In this document: positions 26,186-34,199 of the stretch, piece after piece
How the letters are laid out: each line of letters begins with the position of its first letter
Numbering within the stretch: the stretch's first letter is position 1
DNA from: an uncultured Bacteroidia bacterium
GTDB taxonomy: Bacteria; Bacteroidota; Bacteroidia; Bacteroidales; UBA932
DNA: 64,000 bases
Reading direction: 5' to 3'
Assembly (NCBI GenBank): GCA_902782225.1
Contig: CACZMF010000001.1
Coordinates: 140,177 to 204,176 of the forward strand
Translations under genes and position numbers: made by a program
The notes under the pieces: generated by a model
Databases searched by the model: none
The model's input: only the letters and a program-made list of their open reading frames with translations
Told to the model about the DNA's origin: nothing

Positions 26186-26273
26186 CGGAAAGACAGGGAT
26201 TCGAACCCTGGAGCCGCTTTAGGCGGCCACACGCTTTCCAGACGTGCCTCTTCAGCCACTCGAGCATCTTTCC
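26186..26273 (-). tRNA. tRNA-Ser (anticodon GGA)
   Basis: An 88-nt class II tRNA on the minus strand. Acceptor stem GGAAAGA (26267-26273) pairs with TCTTTCC (26187-26193), discriminator G at 26186. The anticodon loop reads CTGGAAA with GGA at the centre, and a long variable arm (GGCCGC/GCGGC) identifies serine. T-arm GGTTCGAATCC is present. CCA is not encoded. It has its own promoter and terminator. Confidence 0.95.
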
Positions 26274-26283
26274 AATGGGACTA

Positions 26284-26291
26284 CAAAGGTA
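26284..26291 (-). promoter_or_regulatory. -7 promoter box of tRNA-Ser
   Basis: TACCTTTG on the minus strand (TAnnTTTG), 10 nt before the tRNA 5' end, with a TTG element roughly 20 nt further upstream. Confidence 0.65.
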
Positions 26292-26363
26292 ATAACTTTT
26301 TTTGTAATCCAACACTTCCGAACAAAAAAAGTGCTTTTCTTCCTTAAATAGAAAAATAATGGT

Positions 26364-26371
26364 TAAATTTG
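26364..26371 (+). promoter_or_regulatory. -7 promoter box of the nuclease gene
   Basis: TAAATTTG, 6 nt before ATG 26378. The short gap implies a leaderless or almost leaderless message. Confidence 0.55.
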
Positions 26372-26377
26372 TAAACT

Positions 26378-28504
26378 ATGAAATTAAAGACCACAATACT
26401 GACACTGTGTGCCATTCTCCTTGCCGCCGGGTGCGACAAGGGAGGGCTTGATAACCATAATCTTATCCACCGGGACTTCACCGCCGCTCTCGACGGCGCA
26501 CCCCAGACCCGCACCAGTCTTGCCTCCGGCGGCTCCGTGCTCTGGGATGAAAGCGGGGAAGGCATAACCATAGTGGATGAACTTGGAGCGACTTACGACT
26601 TGAGCCAGACGGCTGTCAGCGCCGACCGCAAAAGCGCGACCTTCTCCGGCGAAGTGCCCCAGTCGGGCTGCAAGTATGCCATTTATCCGGCCCAGCCGGA
26701 GGTCGACTACGAATCCGGCCTCGTGAGCCTCGGCATTCCGACCACCCAGGAAGCCGTGGAAGGCGGTTTCGAGACTGCGACAAATATCGCGATTTCCCTC
26801 GTGGGCACGGATGGCAATCTGCTGTTCAAGAATATCTGCGGCCTGATCGGATTCACCGTAGCCAACTCAGATGTCAACACGATACGCTTCAGCGCCACCG
26901 AAGTCTCCGGCGGAGCACTCACGGGCACTGCCCTCGTCGAATACACCGGATCCGATCCCGACTGCGTCAGCGATATCGACAAGGGCGCGGACTACGTGGA
27001 GCTTGAAGGCGACATCAAAGCCGGAAGGACCTACTATGCGATCGCATTCCCCGGCACCTACAAAGACTTCACCATCACTTTCACGGACAACGACGGACGC
27101 ACCGCCACCTACACCAAGAGCGACGCCAACCTCGTGGTCGAACGCAGCAAGGTGGTGAACGTGAGCCCGTTCACCATTGCCGACGGCGACTGGACCTCGG
27201 ACGAACTTCCCGGCGGCACGGCGAGCCTGAGCTACAGCGAGCTGCCGACGCCGTCCACATATGTGAAGGGATACGGATCTCCCGCAGAATACACCAACGA
27301 ATTCGGTAAGTGGACCATCTGTGCATACAACTACACCAACAAGTCTGCCTTCCAGCTGAATAAAGACAAGGTGGCCTATATCGGCACCCCTGCGATGCCG
27401 GGCGTTATAAAGTCCATCACCGTGACCATAGCGAGCGGGGAGACCACCAACGGGAAACTGTGTTTCTGCAGCGAGCGCGGCTCGAATTCGACGCCGGCCG
27501 GCAGCATGATCGTCCCGTGCGAGGGCAGCGTCACCACGGTAGACGTCAGCTCCCTGGACCTCAAGCAGATATGGATACGTGCCGACGATTTTTGCGCACG
27601 CATAACCGATATCTCCCTCGTCTACGGCAGCTACATCCCGGGCGACGATCCCGGCCCCGGCACCAATCCCGATCCGGGCCCCGATCCCGTGGTGCCGCCA
27701 TACGATCCCAATGCGAAGGCCGACTATGGCTGGTTCGAGCTGCCCGCGCAGACCGACAAGGACTGTAACGGCATTGACGACGTCATCTCCGACTACTACT
27801 ATTCCCACACTTTTAGGGCCGACGCCCCGAGGATACGCAATTTCTCCTGCTGCTACTCGAAATACAACATGCAGCCGGTCTGGGTGGCCGCTCCCATGCA
27901 TTCCTGCTACAAAGGCTCATCGGGCCGCAACGATTCCTACAAGGCCGATCCCAACATAAAGTGCGCCCAGGCAAGCAAGGTGGACGGCTACACACGCGGC
28001 CACATGCTCGGCTCTTCCGACCGCACCGTCAGCAAGGAGACCAACCGCCAGGTGTTCTACTATTCCAACATCGGCGCCCAGCTCCAGTCCGGTTTCAACA
28101 CCGGAGGCGGCTCCTGGAACAACCTTGAGTCGCTCACCGACGGACAGTGGTGCGCCGACACCCTCTATCAGGTCATAGGTTGCATCTTCACGTCCTTCAC
28201 CGACCGCTACGGCAAGACCGTGGAGCCCAGGACCGTGGGCAGCGTCCACGTGCCCACCGCCTACTACAAGGTGCTGATCCGCACCAAGAGCGGCAAGACC
28301 GGCAAGCGCCTGGACCAGTGCACGGCAAGCGAAATCAAGTGTGCGGCATTCATCCTTGCCCACCGCAGCAACGCCGGCCACAAGCCTTCTGCTTCAGATA
28401 TGTACACGGTCTCGGAACTCGAGGCCATCACAGGTCTGAATTACTTCGTCAACGTCCCCAACGCCCCCAAGGGCACCGCAGTCGCTTCCGACTGGGGCTT
28501 ATGA
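26378..28504 (+). CDS. Fimbrillin-domain lipoprotein with C-terminal DNA/RNA non-specific endonuclease
   Basis: A 708-residue lipoprotein (lipobox LLAAGC, Cys 19). Residues 30-270 are a fimbrillin/Mfa-like domain; residues 280-430 a beta domain; a Pro/Gly/Asp linker (about 425-450) leads to a NUC1-type nuclease domain (460-700). The nuclease signature is R540-G-H542 (YTRGHMLGSSD; usually DRGH) with the metal-binding Asn at N574 (FNTGGGSWNNLE). It should cut extracellular DNA or RNA at the surface, for nutrition or defence. TGA overlaps ATG of the next gene, a radical SAM maturase. The D of DRGH is T here, as in several bacterial relatives. Confidence 0.87.
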   Translation: MKLKTTILTLCAILLAAGCDKGGLDNHNLIHRDFTAALDGAPQTRTSLASGGSVLWDESGEGITIVDELGATYDLSQTAVSADRKSATFSGEVPQSGCKYAIYPAQPEVDYESGLVSLGIPTTQEAVEGGFETATNIAISLVGTDGNLLFKNICGLIGFTVANSDVNTIRFSATEVSGGALTGTALVEYTGSDPDCVSDIDKGADYVELEGDIKAGRTYYAIAFPGTYKDFTITFTDNDGRTATYTKSDANLVVERSKVVNVSPFTIADGDWTSDELPGGTASLSYSELPTPSTYVKGYGSPAEYTNEFGKWTICAYNYTNKSAFQLNKDKVAYIGTPAMPGVIKSITVTIASGETTNGKLCFCSERGSNSTPAGSMIVPCEGSVTTVDVSSLDLKQIWIRADDFCARITDISLVYGSYIPGDDPGPGTNPDPGPDPVVPPYDPNAKADYGWFELPAQTDKDCNGIDDVISDYYYSHTFRADAPRIRNFSCCYSKYNMQPVWVAAPMHSCYKGSSGRNDSYKADPNIKCAQASKVDGYTRGHMLGSSDRTVSKETNRQVFYYSNIGAQLQSGFNTGGGSWNNLESLTDGQWCADTLYQVIGCIFTSFTDRYGKTVEPRTVGSVHVPTAYYKVLIRTKSGKTGKRLDQCTASEIKCAAFILAHRSNAGHKPSASDMYTVSELEAITGLNYFVNVPNAPKGTAVASDWGL

Positions 28505-29763
28505 GGACCATAAAGGACACCCTGACCCTGCAGGATGCCGAGCGGCTTTCGGGCCCTCTGGCATTCAACTTGATGCTCAAGCCTGCGGGCTCACTGTGCA
28601 ACCTTGACTGCGCCTACTGCTATTATCTCGACAAGGCGGAAATCTACGGCGGCAAGGAGCCCCGGATGGATGTTGAAGGCCTCGAGCGTTATGTGCGCGC
28701 CTATATCGAGGCTTGCGAAGCGGATGAAGTGACCTTCAACTGGCATGGCGGCGAGCCCCTCGTGCTGGGCCTGGACTTCTACCGTAAGGCCGTGGAATTC
28801 GAGAAAAAATACGCGGGGGAGAAGAAGATCCACAACACGCTCCAGACCAACGGCACACTCATCACTCCTGAGTGGGCGGACTTCTTCGCCCGGGAGCGTT
28901 TCCTTCTCGGCGTGTCGATGGACGGCACCCCGGAAGTCCACGACCGCTACCGCCGCGACAAGGGCGGAGCCCCGACCTCGGCCCGGGTGATCGAGGGCCT
29001 GAGAAAGCTTCACGCTGCTGGCGCTGAATACAATATAATGGCCACCGTCAACAGCGCTTCGGAAGGCAAGGGCCTTCAGGTGTATCAGTTCCTGAAGGGG
29101 CTGGGAAGCGATTTCCTTCAGTTTTCACCCGTGGTGGAACACGTCGTTTATCCTTTGCGCGGAGGCAAGCCCGACAGGCAGTCCAGGCCCCGTATCGTCG
29201 ACCCTTCGGAGCCGGGTGCGACGCTTGCCCCCTGGTCGGTCAGCCCGGTGGGCTTCGGCCGTTTCTTGTGCGATATTTTCGATTACTGGGTGCGCCGCGA
29301 CGTAGGGCGCGTGTTTGTGAATTTCTTCGACTGCACGCTTGCCAACTGGTGCGGGGTGCAGCCCGGAACCTGCAGTTTTGCAGAGACTTGCGGAGGCAAT
29401 GCCGTGGTTGAGCACAACGGCGACGTGTATGCCTGCGACCATTTCGTCTATCCCCGCTACTTGCTGGGCAATCTGTTCCGGGACCGTCTGGCGGACCTTA
29501 TGCAGTCGCCATCGCAGGTGCGCTTCGGCATCGACAAACGCAACTCCCTGCCGCGCAAGTGCCTGCGCTGCGAAGCCCTGCAGCTCTGCCACGGAGGATG
29601 CCCCAAGCATCGCTTCAACACCACCGACAACGGCCAGACCGGCCTGAACGCCCTTTGCGAGGGCTACAAGATGTTCTTTACCCGCAGCGCCGGCGCGATG
29701 AAAAAGATGCGCGACCTCCTCTCGGAGGGCAAGGCGCCGGCCCTGATAATGATGCAGCAATAG
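28501..29763 (+). CDS. Radical SAM/SPASM protein, anaerobic sulfatase-maturating enzyme type
   Basis: A 420-residue enzyme with the radical SAM cluster motif C33-NLD-C37-AY-C40, glycine motif HGGEP, and C-terminal SPASM clusters (NWCGVQPGTC, CGGNAVVEHNGDVYACDH, RCEALQLCHGGCPKHRF). It matches anSME, which oxidises a Cys or Ser of sulfatases to formylglycine. No sulfatase is in the window, so the substrate is either encoded elsewhere or is another protein. Translation is coupled to the nuclease gene by ATGA. I reject the upstream in-frame extension to 28147 because it runs through the nuclease coding region. Confidence 0.88.
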   Translation: MRTIKDTLTLQDAERLSGPLAFNLMLKPAGSLCNLDCAYCYYLDKAEIYGGKEPRMDVEGLERYVRAYIEACEADEVTFNWHGGEPLVLGLDFYRKAVEFEKKYAGEKKIHNTLQTNGTLITPEWADFFARERFLLGVSMDGTPEVHDRYRRDKGGAPTSARVIEGLRKLHAAGAEYNIMATVNSASEGKGLQVYQFLKGLGSDFLQFSPVVEHVVYPLRGGKPDRQSRPRIVDPSEPGATLAPWSVSPVGFGRFLCDIFDYWVRRDVGRVFVNFFDCTLANWCGVQPGTCSFAETCGGNAVVEHNGDVYACDHFVYPRYLLGNLFRDRLADLMQSPSQVRFGIDKRNSLPRKCLRCEALQLCHGGCPKHRFNTTDNGQTGLNALCEGYKMFFTRSAGAMKKMRDLLSEGKAPALIMMQQ

Positions 29764-29766
29764 GTC

Positions 29767-31863
29767 ATGGGAGAGCTGAAGAACGACATACAGTTTCTGC
29801 CGGGCGTAGGCCCCAAGCGCGCCCTGCTCCTGAAGAACGAGCTGGAGATCTTCACCCTCGAAGACCTCATACATTTCTATCCCTTCCGCTACCTGGACCG
29901 CAGCAGTGTGACCCCGATCGCGGAAGTGACCCCGGACCTTGCCTACGTGCAGGTGCAGGGCACGGTGGTGAGCCGCAACCTGATTAATATCAAGCACCTG
30001 AGCGTGATTGTGGAAGATGCCACCGGGCGCATGGAAATGGTGTTCTTCAAGGGTGTCAAATGGACCTACGACAAGCTTGAGCCGGGGCGTACCTTCCTCT
30101 TTTTCGGCAAGCCCCAGTCGTTCAACGGCAAGATCAACATCGTCCACCCCGAAGTGGACGCCCCCGTGCAGGATCCTTCCTCCAGGGGCGTGCTTACGGG
30201 GGTATATCCGAGCACGGAGAAGCTCAAGAGCGGGGGAGTCACCGGCAAGGTGATGTGCAAGCTCGAGCAGGCCGCGCTCTCGCTCTGCCTGAATGAAATC
30301 CGCGAGACTCTGCCAGAGAGCATAATTAAGGCCCACGGCCTCTGCCCCTTGCCCTACGCCCTCAAGAATATCCATTTTCCCGACGACCAGCGCGCCCTTG
30401 CCCTGGCATCCCGCAGGCTCAAGTTCGAGGAGCTGTTTTTTCTGCAGTTGAGCCTGCTCAAGCAGCGATACGTCCGCAGCCGCGCCTCCAACGGCATTCC
30501 GATGCCCCACGTGGGCCCGGCGTTCCACGCCTGCTTCAACGCCCTGCCGTATTCGCTGACCGGCGCCCAGCAGCGGGTGATAAAGGAAATACGTGCCGAC
30601 CTGAGCAGCGGCTCCCAGATGAACCGTCTGCTGCAGGGAGACGTGGGCTCGGGCAAGACCATGGTGGCGGTGCTCAGCTGCCTGATTGCCGTGGGTAACG
30701 GCTTCCAGGCCTGCATAATGGCCCCCACGGAAGTGCTTGCCAGGCAGCATTATGCCAACATCCTTAAGTACCTGGCCCCCACGGGGGTGGAATGTGCCCT
30801 GCTGACCGGGAGCACCACCCGCAAGGAGCGCCGCCCCATACTCGAGGGGCTCGCTGACGGCAGGATAGGCATAGTTGTGGGCACGCACGCGCTTATCGAG
30901 GACACGGTCCGTTACAGGGCGCTCGGGCTGGCCGTCATCGATGAGCAGCACCGCTTCGGAGTGGGCCAGCGCGCAGCCCTTTGGGACAAGGGCCCCGGAG
31001 CGCCGCCGCACGTGCTCGTGATGACTGCCACCCCGATCCCCAGGACGCTTGCGATGACGCTCTACGGCGACCTGGACGTGTCCGTGATCGACGAAATGCC
31101 TCCCGGGCGCAAGCCGGTGCAGACCATGCTGATAGGCCAGAACCGACTGCCGGCGATGTATCGCTTTATGCGAGAGCAAATCGCCCTTGGACGCCAGTGC
31201 TTCGTGGTGTATCCCATGATTTTCATCAACGAAAAGCTGGAGGATGTCAGCAACGTGGAGCAGGGTTATGAAGATATACTGAAGGCTTTCCCGCTCGAGG
31301 AAGGCTACAAGGTGGCAATTGTCCACGGCCAGCAGAGCAACGAGCAGAAAGACTTCAACATGAGGGCTTTCGCCGAAGGACGGGCCCATATCCTCGTGTC
31401 TACGACGGTCATCGAGGTGGGGGTGGACGTGCCCAACGCAAGCGTGATGGTGATACGCAGCGCCCAGCGCTTCGGCCTCAGCCAGCTGCACCAGCTGCGC
31501 GGACGAGTGGGGCGCGGAGCTGAAAAGTCCTATTGCATCCTGGTCAAGGATCCGAAGACCAGCCGTGAAGCCCAGCAGCGACTGGAACTGATGTGCTCCA
31601 CCGAAGACGGTTTCGAAATAGCCGAACAGGACATGAAGATGCGCGGCCCCGGCGACCTGGAGGGCACGCAGCAGAGCGGGCTCCCCATAGCGCTGACTAT
31701 CGCCTCGCTGACCAGGGACGGCCTGCTTCTGGAAGAGGCACGCCACTGCGCCCAGGGAGTGCTTGATGCCGACCCGTCGCTGGAAAGGCCTGAAAATGCC
31801 GTGCTTGTGCGGGAACTGCGCAAAGGCAAGTATGAATTGCAGGACTATAGCAACATATCGTAG
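29767..31863 (+). CDS. recG: ATP-dependent DNA helicase RecG
   Basis: A 698-residue protein of normal RecG length. The N-terminal wedge/OB domain (HFYPFRYLDRS, 35-150) is followed by two helicase domains with Walker A (QGDVGSGKTM), the DEQH box (VIDEQHRFG), TAT motif (MTATPIPRTLA) and motif VI (QLRGRVGRG). RecG remodels stalled forks and branched DNA. It starts 3 nt after the maturase stop; the grouping is probably positional rather than functional. Confidence 0.97.
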   Translation: MGELKNDIQFLPGVGPKRALLLKNELEIFTLEDLIHFYPFRYLDRSSVTPIAEVTPDLAYVQVQGTVVSRNLINIKHLSVIVEDATGRMEMVFFKGVKWTYDKLEPGRTFLFFGKPQSFNGKINIVHPEVDAPVQDPSSRGVLTGVYPSTEKLKSGGVTGKVMCKLEQAALSLCLNEIRETLPESIIKAHGLCPLPYALKNIHFPDDQRALALASRRLKFEELFFLQLSLLKQRYVRSRASNGIPMPHVGPAFHACFNALPYSLTGAQQRVIKEIRADLSSGSQMNRLLQGDVGSGKTMVAVLSCLIAVGNGFQACIMAPTEVLARQHYANILKYLAPTGVECALLTGSTTRKERRPILEGLADGRIGIVVGTHALIEDTVRYRALGLAVIDEQHRFGVGQRAALWDKGPGAPPHVLVMTATPIPRTLAMTLYGDLDVSVIDEMPPGRKPVQTMLIGQNRLPAMYRFMREQIALGRQCFVVYPMIFINEKLEDVSNVEQGYEDILKAFPLEEGYKVAIVHGQQSNEQKDFNMRAFAEGRAHILVSTTVIEVGVDVPNASVMVIRSAQRFGLSQLHQLRGRVGRGAEKSYCILVKDPKTSREAQQRLELMCSTEDGFEIAEQDMKMRGPGDLEGTQQSGLPIALTIASLTRDGLLLEEARHCAQGVLDADPSLERPENAVLVRELRKGKYELQDYSNIS

Positions 31864-31896
31864 ATTTTTATTATATTGCAAAAAATTTAAAGCTTT

Positions 31897-32448
31897 ATGA
31901 TAACAACTATTATCGTGATTGCGGTTGTCGCAGTCCTGGTGCTTTGGGTAATCTCCGTGCAGCGCAAACTCGTCAGCGCTGAAGAAATCGTCAAGAATGC
32001 TATGAGCCAGATCGGCGTGCAGCAGTCCAGCCGCTGGGACGCCCTGACCGGACTCGTGGAGCTCCTCAAATCCTACAACGAGCACGAATACAACACCCTC
32101 AGGGATGTCATTGCCGCCCGCTCCAACATCGGTTCCAACAGCTCCGCGGCTGAAGCACAGGCCCAGGAAGACCTCATCACCAAGGTCATGTCCCGCATCA
32201 GCGTCGTGGCTGAGCAGTATCCCAACATCAAGGCAGACACGATGTATGTCAACACGATGAACTCGGTCAACACCTACGAGAACCAGGTCCGTATGAGCCG
32301 TATGACATACAACGACTCCGTGACCCGCTACAACAGGATGATACGCCAGATTCCCGACAGCATAGTCGCATCCATCTTCCGCTTCACCGAGAAGGATTAC
32401 CTCAAGGAGGTTGCAGCAAAGGCGGACATGCCTTCCCTCAAGATCTAG
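31897..32448 (+). CDS. lemA: LemA family membrane protein
   Basis: A 183-residue protein with one N-terminal membrane helix (MITTIIVIAVVAVLVLWVIS) and a long helical periplasmic part with the LemA signature (VKNAMSQIGVQQSSRWDALT; YNDSVTRYN). Its function is unsettled. It lies 2 nt before a DUF2207 protein; the two families are frequent neighbours and probably act in one envelope complex. Confidence 0.92.
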   Translation: MITTIIVIAVVAVLVLWVISVQRKLVSAEEIVKNAMSQIGVQQSSRWDALTGLVELLKSYNEHEYNTLRDVIAARSNIGSNSSAAEAQAQEDLITKVMSRISVVAEQYPNIKADTMYVNTMNSVNTYENQVRMSRMTYNDSVTRYNRMIRQIPDSIVASIFRFTEKDYLKEVAAKADMPSLKI

Positions 32449-32450
32449 GT

Positions 32451-34178
32451 ATGAGGAAACTGCTGCTGTCCCTGCTCTCGCTGCTTCCGGCGGGAGTGCT
32501 TGCCGCGTTCAGCCCGGCAATCAACGACATCAGGATCGATGTGAGCCTTTCCGAAGACGGAACGGCCCACATCGTTGAGGTATGGGATGTCGTGGTGGCT
32601 TCCGGCACTGAATGGTACCTGGTGCGGAGCAACCTCGGCGACATATCGATCAAGAACCTCTCCGTCAGCGACGAGACCGGGGCGCAGTTCAAGGATGAAG
32701 GCATATGGAACCTCGACAGGGATATTGAGCAGAAGGCCCGTAGATGCGGCCTGAACCCTACGTCTTCGGGCTATGAAATCTGCTGGGGCGTAGGTAGTTA
32801 CGGCCCGCACGTCTTTACTGTCAGCTACGATATGACCAACGTGGTCAAGACTCTCAACGACCACGACATGCTGCACATCCAGTTCATCAGCGACGATCTG
32901 TCCAGCGCCCCGCAGCACGCCAGGCTGACCCTGTCTGCCCCCGTGCCCCTGAATGAAGGGAATTCAAACATCTGGGGCTTCGGCTACACGGGCACGTGCA
33001 ACTGGGAAAACGGCACGGTCGTGGCTGAATCCGGCGAGCCTTTCGACACCTACAGCTCGCTTATCCTGCTGCTTCGTTTCGATAAAGGGATATTCAGTTC
33101 CCCGAGCGTGCAGGACAGGGATTTCACCGAGGTCCTGGACCGTGCCCGCGAGGGCAGCTACTTCCCGGATGCCGGCCCCGATCCCTGGTACTACACTGTC
33201 CTTGGGTTCCTGATGTTCGTCGGAATGATATGGGTTGCGATCATCAAGCCCATACAGAAGTTCCTGCAGGCATTGGGCCTCTCAAAAAGGAAGGACAGGC
33301 GCCGCCGCAAGAAGATTTTCGGCATGCGCCACCTGCCGGGGACTTTCGACTGGTGCCGGGACATTCCTTTCGGAGGCGACATCTATGAAACATATTTCAT
33401 CAAAGCCCATATGAACGGGGTGGATGACAGCAGCTACACCATCATCCCGGCCATGCTGCTGCGAATGATCTTCCACGATGTCATCCGGATGAACAAGATC
33501 GGGGACAAGAAGGTGGAATTCACCTTCAATCCTTCTCCGGACACCGCTTATATGACACCGCCGGAGAAGGAATTGCTTGGATTCCTCAAGCAGGCTGCCG
33601 GTGAGGACAGTATCCTTCAGGAGCAGGAGTTCAAGAGGTGGAGCGGGTCCCATTTTTCGTCTCTGAGGTCGTTCAAGTCTTCCATCCAGGACCTGGTGTT
33701 CCGTAATTTCCAGAACGACAAATATGTGTCCGGCGGTACTGGGTGGTATACCCTGGCACTGAATGAGCAGGGGCAGAACGCTGCTCTTAAAGCGCTTGGC
33801 TTCAGGCAGTTCCTTAAAGATTTCACCCTCGTGGGCGAGCGCAGCTCTGTCGAAGTCAGCCTGTGGGGCGACTATCTTGTCAACGCCGCCGTGTTCGGCA
33901 TTGCCAACAAGGTGGCCAAGGAAATGAGCAAGATAGATCCCGCACTGCTGAAGAAACTGCCGGTAAGCTATACCAGCCTTCCTGATGTAGTCGTGTTCTC
34001 GGATACCTTCGGCCGTGCCATACGTTCCGGAATGAACTCCTTCTATTCAAGCACCTATTCCGGCTCCGGCCATTCTGGCTCATACGGAAGAGGCTCATAC
34101 GGAGGCTGGGGCGGCTCGTCGTCCAGCGGCGGAGGCGGTGGCTTCTCTGGTGGCGGACACGGTGGCGGAAGCCGTTAA
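32451..34178 (+). CDS. DUF2207 domain membrane protein
   Basis: A 575-residue protein: signal peptide, extracytoplasmic beta domain (20-200, INDIRIDVSLSEDGTAHIVE), a transmembrane helix near residue 245-265, a basic stretch (KRKDRRRRKK), then a cytoplasmic domain and a Gly/Ser tail (GGWGGSSSSGGGGGFSGGG). This is the usual DUF2207 plan with a short glycine-rich end. Paired with lemA (2 nt gap). Role unknown, likely envelope related. Confidence 0.85.
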   Translation: MRKLLLSLLSLLPAGVLAAFSPAINDIRIDVSLSEDGTAHIVEVWDVVVASGTEWYLVRSNLGDISIKNLSVSDETGAQFKDEGIWNLDRDIEQKARRCGLNPTSSGYEICWGVGSYGPHVFTVSYDMTNVVKTLNDHDMLHIQFISDDLSSAPQHARLTLSAPVPLNEGNSNIWGFGYTGTCNWENGTVVAESGEPFDTYSSLILLLRFDKGIFSSPSVQDRDFTEVLDRAREGSYFPDAGPDPWYYTVLGFLMFVGMIWVAIIKPIQKFLQALGLSKRKDRRRRKKIFGMRHLPGTFDWCRDIPFGGDIYETYFIKAHMNGVDDSSYTIIPAMLLRMIFHDVIRMNKIGDKKVEFTFNPSPDTAYMTPPEKELLGFLKQAAGEDSILQEQEFKRWSGSHFSSLRSFKSSIQDLVFRNFQNDKYVSGGTGWYTLALNEQGQNAALKALGFRQFLKDFTLVGERSSVEVSLWGDYLVNAAVFGIANKVAKEMSKIDPALLKKLPVSYTSLPDVVVFSDTFGRAIRSGMNSFYSSTYSGSGHSGSYGRGSYGGWGGSSSSGGGGGFSGGGHGGGSR

Positions 34179-34199
34179 TGAATTTAAAACCAAATAAAT

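Noticed and set aside
29125-32085. A 986-codon open frame antisense to the maturase and recG
   Set aside because: It has no start signal or family match and mirrors strongly conserved genes. Long antisense frames are expected from GC-rich third-position bias. The same holds for long frames opposite PL17, gyrA and dnaK.
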